64,000 nucleotides of DNA. Source: DASWED01 sp036394995 (lineage in GTDB: Bacteria > Actinomycetota > UBA4738 > JACQTL01). Of the stretch, positions 38,289 to 46,755 are shown piece by piece; the stretch's first letter is position 1; every line of letters begins with the position of its first letter. The stretch spans positions 28,193-92,192 of the forward strand of contig DASWED010000001.1 of the NCBI GenBank assembly GCA_036394995.1. The letters run 5' to 3'. Made by a program: the position numbers and the translations under genes. The notes under the pieces were generated by a model, which did not search any database, had not been told where the DNA came from, and saw nothing but the letters and a program-made list of their open reading frames with translations.

Positions 38289-41060
38289 TCACTCCTCTGC
38301 CAGCACAGCGGGTGGAGTCATTCGGGACATGAGCGAGGCTGGTACGAGCGCCGCGGCGAGCGCGATCGCCGTCCCGGCCACGGCGGCAATCGCCCCGGCC
38401 AGCACGATGCGTCCGGGCGACCCTCCGACCAGAGCGGAGAGGCCGATCCCTGCGGTCGCCCCCGCGACGCTGCCAAGGAGCCCGATCCCGAGCCCCTCGA
38501 GCGCCACCATCCTGCCCAGGTCTCGCTCCCGCCACCCCATGGCCCGGAGCGTGACCAGCTCCGGGGCACGCTCTCTGAGGTTCAGAAACAGCACGTCAGC
38601 CACGGACAGGGCGGCGAGCACAACCGCCAGGGCCACGCCCACGTAGTCGACCCCCCGGACCTCGATGGAGATGAACGCCCCCAAGGCGGTCCCGAGGATC
38701 GAGCCCTTGAAGGCCAGGGTGATCGACAGGAGCAGGGCGAGAGCCCCCACCCCCACGAACAGGCCGGCCGCAGCGAGGAGGGTCCGTCCCGGCAACCGGC
38801 GGAGGTTGGCCAGGGCCATCCCCCCGATCCGCCGCACATGGTGGACCGACCGGCGCTTGGCCATTGGGGAACGAACCGCGTCGAGAGGCGAAGACCGGGC
38901 GGCCCGCCACGCTGGCACGAGGCCGGCGACAGAAGCCAGGACCATGGCCACAGGTGCAACGAGCAGGGTTCGCGATAGCGGGATCCCGAATCCGAAGAGC
39001 CTGACGAGCACCGCCGCGATGCCGGTCCCCGCCAGTCCGGCGGCCAGGCCGATCAGGGCGAGCTCGCCGAGAACCGCTCGGAAGATATGACCGCGGGACC
39101 ACCCGAGCGCGAGGAGCGTCCCTATCTCGGTCCGCCTGGCCCGAACGGAGGCCAGGGCGCCGTTCACCAGGAAAAGGGTCGTCACGACCAGCACCAGGGC
39201 GAACAGCGCCAGGCTCTTCCGGTCCACCGCGTTGAGGATGACCACGGCCACACCCTTCTTCACCCACCCCTCCTCCACCAGAAGCGATGGCCGCCCGAAC
39301 TTCCCGGGGGGCAAGTGCACGAGAAGCGGATGAGGCGACGAGCCGGCCGTCACGTCCACCGACAGGCCGGTCTCCATCTGGATGGCCTCCGCCACCCGGC
39401 GGATCCGTTCGCGGCTTACCGGGTCCGGCCCCTCGACCCCCGCCACTCTGACCCGGACGACGCTGATCGGGGCCTTCGGGCTGGCCCCCTCGAAGAGATC
39501 GGGATTGTCGAAGGCCGAGAGGCTGCGGAGCGTCGTGACCAGGAGGGGCGGCTGCTGGATGTAGTCGCCGAGGTTCTGAGTGGGAAGCAGCGGCTGGTCC
39601 CCGAGGGCCGTCCGACTGGCCGGATCCGCGGGTATCACCCGCGCCGGGTAGTACGTCTCCAGGGGGACGCGCGAGAGGGGGCTGAAGCCGGGGAGCCGCT
39701 GAGGATCGAACCGACCCACCACCTGTAACGCGGGAATGGCGAGGACGTTGTTCGACAGGAACGTGGTAGATCCCTGATGCTCCTCCAGCCTCCGGAATTG
39801 GGTGTCCCGGTTTTCCCCAGGCGCCCAGCCTCCACCGTAGTAGTTGCTGATGAAGACGTCGGTGGGGTTGTGGGCGGCCAGGGCAACCAGACGTTCCGGT
39901 CCGGCCGGCCGGTACCGCACGGGCGCCGTGGTCCAGTAGCCGTTGTAGCTGATCTCGAGCTCCGACGTGGGCTTGCTCAGTCCCTCGACGAGTCGCTCGT
40001 ACATGGGGCCGATGGGGAGAGTGGCGCGGCCGACGGTCTGCCCGTCGAGTGAGGTGACGAACTGGAAGGCGGAATCCTCGGATGACAGATTCCGGTATGG
40101 GCGGGGCTCCTCCGGAAGGGCCAGGCGTTCCACCGTGACCTGGAGCTCCTCGCTCACGAACGTTCTGGTGCTCGCGATGAAGGGAACGACCCGGTACTTG
40201 GCTCTCGGTCCCTTTCGTTCGATCCTCGGCGCGTCCGTCTCTTGGAGCATCCTTCCCGCCACCACCGCCTGGTCGATGTGCAGGAGCTGCTCCTCCTGAG
40301 CGGGATCGACGGCAGCCACGAAGATCGGGAAGAACGCGGTGCTCACCGTCCCGACCTGTCCGGCCGGCAGTGGACCGTAGTCGGTGGTTTCACCCTGGAT
40401 CTCTGGCGTGACCCCCGAGAAGCAAGCCAGCCCGCTTCCCGCGCCCAGAGCGAAGGGCGATTCAGCCGGTTCTTCGGGCTTCGATTGGATGAAGCCCGAA
40501 CAGACGGGGAATTGCCCCTCGCCCGGGACGTCCTCGACGATGCCGCCGGGCGGGTCGACCCTGAAGGGATGATCCCGGGTGAGGTAGACGTACTGGGTGG
40601 AGTCCGGATACGCGGAGCTGCCGCTGTGTGCCAACCACTCGAGTCGCAAACGATAGAGCTGGACGGGGTCGCTGTTCAGGAATCGATCGATCCGCAGGAC
40701 AACGAACTGGAAGGGCATGACGTAGCCGATGTTGGCGATGGGGGCGGCCACCTCGACTCCCGGGATCTTCAGGATCGTCCGCCACTGGCGGAGTGTGATG
40801 CCTCCGAAGATCCCGCTCAGGTAGTTCTGCTGGACCAGTCCCTGCTCGAGTTCGAGGGGGGTGAACGACCCCGGCGGTCTCACGAGGATGTCGTAGGCGG
40901 GACGGAAGCTCCTCGAAACCGTCCCCACGACCTTGAGCTGGCCGGTCTCTACGGCCGACGTGAGGAGGGTGAAGCCGACGGCCGCCACGAGGATGCCGAC
41001 ACCCAGCGTGGCCGTTCGGCTCCTGCGGTGCAGGAGCTGGCTCCAGATGAATCTCCGCAC
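38289..41060 (-). CDS. FtsX-like ABC transporter permease with two MacB periplasmic-type domains
   Basis: This 923-aa membrane protein has an N-terminal helix (residues about 15-40), an extracytoplasmic domain of about 550 residues, then three helices of the first FtsX unit (ALFALVLVVTTLFLVNGALA). After a short loop comes a second FtsX unit (LLAAAGLFVGVGALALLLSI) ending in three more helices. Single-chain permeases of 800-950 aa with this layout are known in actinobacteria. It pairs with the ATPase just downstream as an exporter or envelope-stress pump. The GTG start is at 41060. The divergent PadR gene probably controls it. Codon use is less GC-biased than in the flanking genes. Confidence 0.88.
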   Translation of the reverse strand: MRRFIWSQLLHRRSRTATLGVGILVAAVGFTLLTSAVETGQLKVVGTVSRSFRPAYDILVRPPGSFTPLELEQGLVQQNYLSGIFGGITLRQWRTILKIPGVEVAAPIANIGYVMPFQFVVLRIDRFLNSDPVQLYRLRLEWLAHSGSSAYPDSTQYVYLTRDHPFRVDPPGGIVEDVPGEGQFPVCSGFIQSKPEEPAESPFALGAGSGLACFSGVTPEIQGETTDYGPLPAGQVGTVSTAFFPIFVAAVDPAQEEQLLHIDQAVVAGRMLQETDAPRIERKGPRAKYRVVPFIASTRTFVSEELQVTVERLALPEEPRPYRNLSSEDSAFQFVTSLDGQTVGRATLPIGPMYERLVEGLSKPTSELEISYNGYWTTAPVRYRPAGPERLVALAAHNPTDVFISNYYGGGWAPGENRDTQFRRLEEHQGSTTFLSNNVLAIPALQVVGRFDPQRLPGFSPLSRVPLETYYPARVIPADPASRTALGDQPLLPTQNLGDYIQQPPLLVTTLRSLSAFDNPDLFEGASPKAPISVVRVRVAGVEGPDPVSRERIRRVAEAIQMETGLSVDVTAGSSPHPLLVHLPPGKFGRPSLLVEEGWVKKGVAVVILNAVDRKSLALFALVLVVTTLFLVNGALASVRARRTEIGTLLALGWSRGHIFRAVLGELALIGLAAGLAGTGIAAVLVRLFGFGIPLSRTLLVAPVAMVLASVAGLVPAWRAARSSPLDAVRSPMAKRRSVHHVRRIGGMALANLRRLPGRTLLAAAGLFVGVGALALLLSITLAFKGSILGTALGAFISIEVRGVDYVGVALAVVLAALSVADVLFLNLRERAPELVTLRAMGWRERDLGRMVALEGLGIGLLGSVAGATAGIGLSALVGGSPGRIVLAGAIAAVAGTAIALAAALVPASLMSRMTPPAVLAEE

Positions 41061-41080
41061 TCGCGCCCTCTCGAACCGGT

Positions 41081-41135
41081 GGTTACATCGTGACCGTATA
41101 CCTTGTCACAATGCAATACGATGCCTGAGTATGTT
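41081..41135. promoter_or_regulatory. Divergent promoter/operator region of the ABC exporter and padR
   Basis: The 105-bp gap between the permease start and the padR start is AT-rich for this genome. It contains nested inverted repeats centred near 41105 (catcgt / acgatg and gtgac / gtcac) plus the palindrome gtatac. PadR regulators bind such dyads. A plus-strand promoter (ttgtca, 18 bp, gagtat) is possible. All binding claims are inferred. Confidence 0.5.
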
Positions 41136-41165
41136 CGAGTTTGACCGAGCGAGGAGGAGCACGAG

Positions 41166-41744
41166 TTGCCGATCCATCATGCGGTACTGGGGATGCTTGC
41201 CGAGGGACCGAGCTATGGCTACGAGCTGAAATCGAGCTTCGAGATTGCCGTCGGCCCGCAGTGGGGTGAGCTGAACATCGGCCATCTCTACCAGGTCCTC
41301 GACCGTCTGGTTCGGGACGGCCTGGTCACTCGCCGAGAAGTCGTCCAGCGTGACCGGCCCGACAAGGTCGTGTATCGGCTCACCCGCGCCGGCCGGATCG
41401 AGCTTGGCCGATGGCTTTCGGAACCAATCGCTCGACGAGGCGGGTACCGGGACGACTTCTTCCTCAAGCTCTTCGTGGCCTCCCGCCTCGGGCCCGACCA
41501 CGTGGGAGAGGCAGCCCGGGTGCAGAGGGAGGCCTACCTCGCCGAGCTGAGCACATTGGCGGACCTGAAGAGAGAGCATCGACGAGAGCCGCTCGTGGCG
41601 TTGCTCGTGGAAGCGGCCATCCTCCACACAACGGCGAACCTGCGGGTAGCGGAGCTCGCCGAGGAACGAGCGGCGCAGATCGCGCAGGCTCCCCGGGCCG
41701 GCGCTGGTGAGGCTCTTGCGGCTGCCGACGAAGTGGGGGCCTAG
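41166..41744 (+). CDS. PadR-family transcriptional regulator
   Basis: A 192-aa PadR regulator has the N-terminal winged helix HHAVLGMLAEGPSYGYELKS, the recognition region LNIGHLYQVLDRLVRDGLV and the wing VYRLTRAGRIELGRWL. The C-terminal half is a helical dimerisation domain (PadR_C-like). The start is TTG 41166, with GAGGAGG at good spacing. PadR proteins usually repress an adjacent transporter and are relieved by a small toxic ligand. The divergent MacB-type exporter with dyads between them fits this arrangement. Confidence 0.9.
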   Translation: MPIHHAVLGMLAEGPSYGYELKSSFEIAVGPQWGELNIGHLYQVLDRLVRDGLVTRREVVQRDRPDKVVYRLTRAGRIELGRWLSEPIARRGGYRDDFFLKLFVASRLGPDHVGEAARVQREAYLAELSTLADLKREHRREPLVALLVEAAILHTTANLRVAELAEERAAQIAQAPRAGAGEALAAADEVGA

Positions 41745-42028
41745 GAGAACGGGGTCAGCCACATCGCGGCCGTTGTGTGGCGGCACCATGCCCACTGTGG
41801 CTGTCGTGCCGATCCGGCAGCTCAAGCCGGTTCGGTCCGCCCCCATGACCGGGCCTCGACCTCGAGCCAGGGGCTCGCCTTGGTGCGCGTGTCTCATCTC
41901 CGCCTCCCCCGATCACCCCGCCACCGCAGGCGATCGCATCGATTCCGGAATGTCCGGATGGGTTTCGCAAGCAAGGCGAGAGGGGTACGGAAGGAAAGAA
42001 GCCCGTCAACCTCGAAAGGAGCCCGCAC

Positions 42029-42979
42029 ATGCGCCGGAAGAGGACCCTTCTGGTGGCGTGCGCCCTCTTCGCGGCGTTCGCTGTGTCTCTGGCCCCGGGA
42101 GTCGCCGGAGCGAGCACACTCAACCTGTCGTCCGAACCGCCGGTTCCCGGCGCGGAGCCGTTCGCCGGTGGCTGGGCGGTCCCCGTGTCGACGGAGGGAC
42201 CCGCCTGGTACGACCTCGACTTCTACCACCGGGTCATGCAGGCCGGGACCGAAGGGGTGCGGGCGCCTGCTGGCGCGGAGCTCCCGACGGCCGTCGGCCT
42301 CGCCTACCCCGGGATCAGGCCCGGCCTGTGGCTCGTCACCGTGACCACGAACCCCGTGGGGTTCGCGTGGTGCACGGCCAACTTCGTGTTCCAGGGGAGC
42401 GGCGGCTACGGGCTGGGGACCGCCGGCCACTGCGCCGCCAACGACGCGCTCGGCGCGTACCCGGACGTGACAGCCTACGTGGTGCCGCCGGTGGGCTCCG
42501 GGCAGCTGCCCGGCTTCTACCACATCGGAAAGTTCGTCCTCTCGCACAACAACGGGATCGGCGACGACTTCGCGATGATCTCGATCTACTCGCAGTACCA
42601 GTCGTGGGTGAACCCCACGATGCCGGTGTGGGGCGGCCCCATCGGCGTCTACACGTCGAACACACCGACCCTCGCCAAGCACTTCGGCCACGGGACGGCG
42701 CTGGGCACCGGCGGGACCCCGCGGGCCGGCGTCTGCGCCATCCTCGACGCCCGGGACGGCACCGCGTTCGCGTGGTACGGCGCGGGCTCGCCCGGTGACT
42801 CCGGGAGCGGCGTGGAGGCGGCCCTGGGCGAGGCGCTCGGCGACTTCACCCACATCGTGATCCTCGACGGGATCCCCGGCGAGATCCTGCCCGGCATGCT
42901 GGCCGGGACCCGCATGACCAAGATCCAGCAGATCGCGAGCGGCTGGACGCTCGTGAATGGCAGCCTGATCCCCATCTAG
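42029..42979 (+). CDS. Secreted trypsin-like (S1-fold) serine protease, copy 1
   Basis: A 316-aa exported protein has a Sec signal peptide (MRRKRTLLVACALFAAFAVS, cleavage near AGA at about residue 28). The catalytic triad of a chymotrypsin fold is visible: His134 in GTAGHCAA, Asp180 in GIGDDFAMI, and Ser258 in SPGDSGSGV. Cys115 and Cys135 sit around the active-site His and may form a disulfide. About 60 residues precede the catalytic core without a typical propeptide. It starts behind AAAGGAG. A close paralogue follows 80 bp downstream. Overall sequence is unlike classical trypsins, and substrate specificity is unknown. Confidence 0.82.
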   Translation: MRRKRTLLVACALFAAFAVSLAPGVAGASTLNLSSEPPVPGAEPFAGGWAVPVSTEGPAWYDLDFYHRVMQAGTEGVRAPAGAELPTAVGLAYPGIRPGLWLVTVTTNPVGFAWCTANFVFQGSGGYGLGTAGHCAANDALGAYPDVTAYVVPPVGSGQLPGFYHIGKFVLSHNNGIGDDFAMISIYSQYQSWVNPTMPVWGGPIGVYTSNTPTLAKHFGHGTALGTGGTPRAGVCAILDARDGTAFAWYGAGSPGDSGSGVEAALGEALGDFTHIVILDGIPGEILPGMLAGTRMTKIQQIASGWTLVNGSLIPI

Positions 42980-43059
42980 GCGAAGGGACAGCCGGAGACC
43001 GTTTCCCCCCCGAACTCGAATCGAAGACCGAGAAGACCAGGATGAAAGGAGCCCGCGGA

Positions 43060-44010
43060 ATGCGCCGTAGAACAGCTCTGGTCATGGCCGCCCTGGTGGC
43101 GGTCGGCCTGGCCCTGTCCCCGACCCCGGCGGGAGCGGCGTCGACGGCATTTCGAGCACCGGCGGCCGGAGCCGAGCGCATCGGCGGCGCCCGGGCCGTG
43201 CAGGTATCGACGAAGGGGCCGTCCTGGTACGACCTCGCCTTCTACCACCGGGTGATCGCCGCGGGGACGAACGGCGTCCGGGCCCCGCGGGGCGCCCAGA
43301 TGCCACTCGCGGTGGGACTCGCGTACCCGGGGATCCGCCCGGGACTGTGGCTGGTGACGGTCACGACGAACCCCGTGGGCTTCGCGTGGTGCACCGCGAA
43401 CTTCGTGTTCGCCAAGCGCGGGGTGTCCGGCCTGGGGACGGCCGGCCACTGCGCCGCCAAGGACGCCCTGGGCGCCTACCCCGACGTCACGGCCTACGTC
43501 GTGCCGCCCCCCACCTCGGGCCAGCTCCCGGGCTTCTACCACATCGGGAAGTTCGTCCTGTCCCACAACAACGGGATCGGCGACGACTTCGCGATGATCT
43601 CGATCTACTCCAAGTACAGCTCATGGGTGAACCCCACGATGCCGGTGTGGGGCGGCCCCACGGGCGTGTACACCTCCACCCTGCCCACCGTGGCCAAGCA
43701 CTTCGGCCACGGCGCGGCGGTGGGAGCCGGGGGCACGCCGCGCGCCGGGGTGTGCCCGATCCTCAACGCTCGCAGCGGCAATGCGTTCGCGTGGTACGGC
43801 GTGGGGGCGCCCGGCGACTCGGGGAGCGGCGTGGAGGCAGCGGCCGGCGAGGCCCTGGGGAACTTCACCCACATCGTGATCTACGACGGCACCAACAAGA
43901 ACCCCGCCGGCCAGATCCTGCCGGGGATGCTCACCGGCACCAAGATGACGAAGATCCTGTCGATCGCGTCGGGATGGACGCTCAAGCTGGGGAGCCTGAT
44001 CCCGATCTGA
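43060..44010 (+). CDS. Secreted trypsin-like (S1-fold) serine protease, copy 2
   Basis: This tandem paralogue of the preceding gene is also 316 aa, with a signal peptide ending near TPAGAAS. The triad is the same: His in GTAGHCAA, Asp in GIGDDFAMI, Ser in APGDSGSGV. Long blocks are identical between the copies (AWCTANFVF, NNGIGDDFAMISIYS). The ATG at 43060 aligns with the first copy and follows the same AAAGGAGCCCGC leader; an in-frame ATG at 43042 lacks this. The copies differ most in the mature N-terminus and around residues 120-130 and 270-290, which may reflect different substrates. Confidence 0.82.
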   Translation: MRRRTALVMAALVAVGLALSPTPAGAASTAFRAPAAGAERIGGARAVQVSTKGPSWYDLAFYHRVIAAGTNGVRAPRGAQMPLAVGLAYPGIRPGLWLVTVTTNPVGFAWCTANFVFAKRGVSGLGTAGHCAAKDALGAYPDVTAYVVPPPTSGQLPGFYHIGKFVLSHNNGIGDDFAMISIYSKYSSWVNPTMPVWGGPTGVYTSTLPTVAKHFGHGAAVGAGGTPRAGVCPILNARSGNAFAWYGVGAPGDSGSGVEAAAGEALGNFTHIVIYDGTNKNPAGQILPGMLTGTKMTKILSIASGWTLKLGSLIPI

Positions 44011-44055
44011 TCCGGGTACCCATTCATTCCCTCTCACGGCCTCACGGCCACGGAC

Positions 44056-44077
44056 GGGCCGCCGGCGACGGCGGCCC
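44056..44077 (+). terminator. Hairpin terminator after the protease pair
   Basis: A perfect 9-bp stem (gggccgccg / cggcggccc) with a gcga tetraloop, followed by tt, lies 45 bp downstream of the second protease. It could also serve the convergent gene on the minus strand. Confidence 0.6.
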
Positions 44078-44114
44078 TTGTGGCATCCAGGGGGACCGCT
44101 GCCGATCGTGGGGG

Positions 44115-45335
44115 TCAGCCGACCTCGGCGGCGAGGAGACGGTCCAGGGTCGTCCTCCTGACGAAGCGCACGTCGTCGCCGAGCCCCAGCCACCGGGAGA
44201 ACCGCCGGAGCTCCCGGGCCAGGGCCGGGGCGACCGTCCCGGGGTCCTGCGCGTCCTCCAGATGGGACGCCTGGACCAGGAGCACACCGCCCTTGCGGTC
44301 GGCCTTGAGGTCGACCCGCGCCGCGAGGTGCTCGCCTTGGAGAAAGGGCAGCACGTAGTACCCGTGGCTGCGGAGGTGGGCGGGGACGTAGATCTCGATC
44401 CGGAAGCGCATCCCCCACAGCCGTTCGACGCGATCGCGGAACCACACCAGCGAGTCGAAGGGCGACAGCAGCACCGCCTTGCTGATGCGACGTGGTGCAC
44501 GTGCATCGCGATGCAGGTACGCGGGCTGGCGCCAGCCATCGACTGCAACCGCAAGGAGCCGGCCGTCCTCGACGAGCTCCCGGAGCCGGGGACGGGCCTC
44601 GGGAACCTTGATCCGGAAGTAGTCGGCCAGGTCGGCCGCCGTGCCCACGCCGAGCGACCGGGCCGCGATCTCGAGCAGGGACCGGTGGGCTTCCTCGGTG
44701 TCGGGCTCCGGCGCATTCAGGGCCTCCGGCGCGATCACGCGGTCCGGGAGGTCGTACCGCCGTTCGAACCGGACCCGGGTCGACGCCGCCACCTGTCCGG
44801 ACCAGAACAGGTACTCCATGGCGGTCTTCCCGGCCTTCCAGTTCCAGCCCCAGTCCGAGCCTCGTCGCTCCCCGGGGTCGTGGAGGTCGCGGATGGCGAG
44901 AGGGCCGTTCCGCCGGACGTCATCGAGCACGGCCCTGACGTACTCGGGCCGGTCCCGGGCGATCCGGGCGATGCCGCCCCACGTCTCGCCGGTCGTGGCC
45001 CTCCGCATCCGCCACCGGAACAGCGGATACATCGCCATCGGGATCAGGGAGGCCTCGTGCCCCCAGTACTCGAACAGCTCCCGATGCCCGTAGGCCATCT
45101 CGTCGATCGCCTCCTGCGGGTACGGCCCGATCCGTGAGTAGGGCGGGACGTAGTGCGACCGCGAGACGACGTTCACGGAGTCGATCTGGATCACCCCGAC
45201 GCGGTCGAACACCCGCCGGAGGTGGCGCCGGTCCACCCTCCCCCGAGGCGAGGGGTCGGCGAACCCCTGCGCACCCAGCGCGATCCGCCGGGCCCGGGGA
45301 AGGGAGAGGGAGTCCAGCCGGCGGCTCAGCCCCAC
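44115..45335 (-). CDS. YcaQ/AlkX-type winged-helix DNA glycosylase-like protein
   Basis: This 406-aa protein belongs to the HTH_42/DUF1006 family. Its best-known members, YcaQ (AlkX) and AlkZ, unhook DNA interstrand crosslinks. The family start SLSLPRARRIALGAQGFADP is present, then GVIQIDSVNVVSRSHYVP. FEYWGHEASLIPM is followed by the C-terminal HGYYVLPFLQGEHLAARVDL. A glycosylase Q-x-D/Q-type active site may correspond to the IQIDSVN segment. The GTG start at 45335 overlaps the end of the MoaD/BNR gene by 10 bp, indicating coupling. The repair role is inferred from family. Confidence 0.85.
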   Translation of the reverse strand: MGLSRRLDSLSLPRARRIALGAQGFADPSPRGRVDRRHLRRVFDRVGVIQIDSVNVVSRSHYVPPYSRIGPYPQEAIDEMAYGHRELFEYWGHEASLIPMAMYPLFRWRMRRATTGETWGGIARIARDRPEYVRAVLDDVRRNGPLAIRDLHDPGERRGSDWGWNWKAGKTAMEYLFWSGQVAASTRVRFERRYDLPDRVIAPEALNAPEPDTEEAHRSLLEIAARSLGVGTAADLADYFRIKVPEARPRLRELVEDGRLLAVAVDGWRQPAYLHRDARAPRRISKAVLLSPFDSLVWFRDRVERLWGMRFRIEIYVPAHLRSHGYYVLPFLQGEHLAARVDLKADRKGGVLLVQASHLEDAQDPGTVAPALARELRRFSRWLGLGDDVRFVRRTTLDRLLAAEVG

Positions 45336-46672
45336 TGGGAGGCGCGGACGGACAGGATCGGCGGGAGGTGGTCGGCCACGACGTTCCAGGTCTCGCCCTC
45401 GTCGGCCGACCCGAACACCTCCCCGGACTCCGCCCCGAAGTACAGCCCGAGCGGGTCGCCGCCGTCGTGCCCGAACGCCTGGCGCAGGACCGTGAGGTAG
45501 GCGTCCTGCTGGGGCAGGCCGTCCCCGAGCGCCCGCCACGACTCGCCCCGGTCGCGCGTCTCGTATACGCGCACTCGACCCTCGGGCGTGACCCGGTCAA
45601 CGTCGGCGACCAGCGGGATCACGTAGGCACGGTCCGGATCCCGTGGGTGTGCCACCAGCGGGAAGCCGAAATCCGACGGGAGACCGGAGTCGGCGCCGAT
45701 GTCGTTCCAGCTCTCGCCGGCGTCATCGCTGCGGTACACGCCGCCGTGGAACTGCAGGTACAACGTGTCCGGCTGCGCGGAGGGGCGATGGACGTTGTGC
45801 ACGCACAGGTCGAACACGTCGCCGGGGGCGTCGTCCGGGAGGTACCTCGCGACCAGCCCCTTGACGCCGCGGCGCCACGACGAGCCGCCGTCGTCGGTCA
45901 GCCACACGCCGGCCGCCGAGATGCCGAGCGCCATCCGCGCCGGCTCGACCGGGTCGATCGAGATCGAGTGCAGGCAGAGCCCGCCTCCCCCGGCCTGCCA
46001 CTCCGGCCGGCTGGGGTCGTCCCACAGGGCCCGGTTGAGCTCCCACGTCCGGCCGCCGTCATCGCTCCGGAACAACGCTGCCGGCGCGACGCCCGCCCAC
46101 ACCACGCCGTCCTCCACCCCGGGCTGGATCACCCAGGTCCGGGCGACCGTGGCATCGGCGTCCTCGGGGAACGCGGGCCCGGTCGTCTGCTCCCACTCCC
46201 CCCCTGGATCGTCGGTCAGGAAGACCCGGGGCCCGTACTGACCGTGCGTGACGCTCGCGAGGTACGTGCCCGTGCGGGGGTCCCGGATGGCGAACTCGAC
46301 GTGCTGGCCCGAGAACGCCCGCGCCATCACGTCCATCGCCTCGCCGCGTTCGCCGCGCAGGACGAACAGACCCTTGTGCGTTCCCACGAGGACCTCGCCG
46401 GAGCCCCCACCGGCGCCGCCGGAGATGGCGGGGAGGATGTGGACCTGGTCCTCCGAGGCCACGGTGGCCTCGATCGAGACGCGTTCGCCGTTCACGAACA
46501 CCGTGACGTGCTCCCGGATCCGGCCCTGCTCGTCGCGGACCCACCCCACCAGCTTGGGATGCTCGCGCTCCAGCTCGCCGACGATCTCGGCGACGGTCCG
46601 CCCGGCGACGTCCATCGACGACCGCCCTCCCGCCAGGTCCCGCAGCGGGGACCTCAGGTTCACGTGCGCCAT
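45326..46672 (-). CDS. MoaD/ThiS-like ubiquitin-fold domain fused to a BNR/sialidase-type beta-propeller
   Basis: A 448-aa protein has an N-terminal beta-grasp of the MoaD/ThiS type (residues about 1-86). It ends in ILPAISGG, exactly like the Gly-Gly tail of a sulfur carrier. Instead of stopping there, translation continues through a short Gly/Ser linker into a propeller with Asp-box repeats (FRSDDGGRTWE, WLTDDGGSSWR, YRSDDAGESWN, YETRDRGESWR, GSADEGETWN). The propeller has no signal peptide, so the protein is cytoplasmic. ATG 46672 follows GGAGGAACG. It overlaps the YcaQ-like gene and follows the AAA+ ATPase by 83 bp. Activity is unknown, and true sialidase residues were not seen. Confidence 0.82.
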   Translation of the reverse strand: MAHVNLRSPLRDLAGGRSSMDVAGRTVAEIVGELEREHPKLVGWVRDEQGRIREHVTVFVNGERVSIEATVASEDQVHILPAISGGAGGGSGEVLVGTHKGLFVLRGERGEAMDVMARAFSGQHVEFAIRDPRTGTYLASVTHGQYGPRVFLTDDPGGEWEQTTGPAFPEDADATVARTWVIQPGVEDGVVWAGVAPAALFRSDDGGRTWELNRALWDDPSRPEWQAGGGGLCLHSISIDPVEPARMALGISAAGVWLTDDGGSSWRRGVKGLVARYLPDDAPGDVFDLCVHNVHRPSAQPDTLYLQFHGGVYRSDDAGESWNDIGADSGLPSDFGFPLVAHPRDPDRAYVIPLVADVDRVTPEGRVRVYETRDRGESWRALGDGLPQQDAYLTVLRQAFGHDGGDPLGLYFGAESGEVFGSADEGETWNVVADHLPPILSVRASQWG

Positions 46673-46755
46673 CGTTCCTCCGATTGTCTCGAGGGTCCGA
46701 CCGACATTATGTGCGACGCGGGCGACACCGACCGGGCGACCCACCGGCGCCGCCC

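Larger units (their letters stand above)
42029..44010 (+). repeat. Tandem gene duplication (direct repeat of about 0.95 kb)
   Basis: The two protease genes, including their AAAGGAGCCCGC leaders, form a direct repeat separated by 80 bp. Similarity at DNA level is strong over the catalytic core and weaker in the signal peptides, which indicates duplication followed by divergence. Confidence 0.8.

Noticed and set aside
41758..41781. Weak hairpin after padR (gccaca / tgtggc)
   Set aside because: A 6-bp stem with a 12-nt loop and no T-tail could occur by chance.
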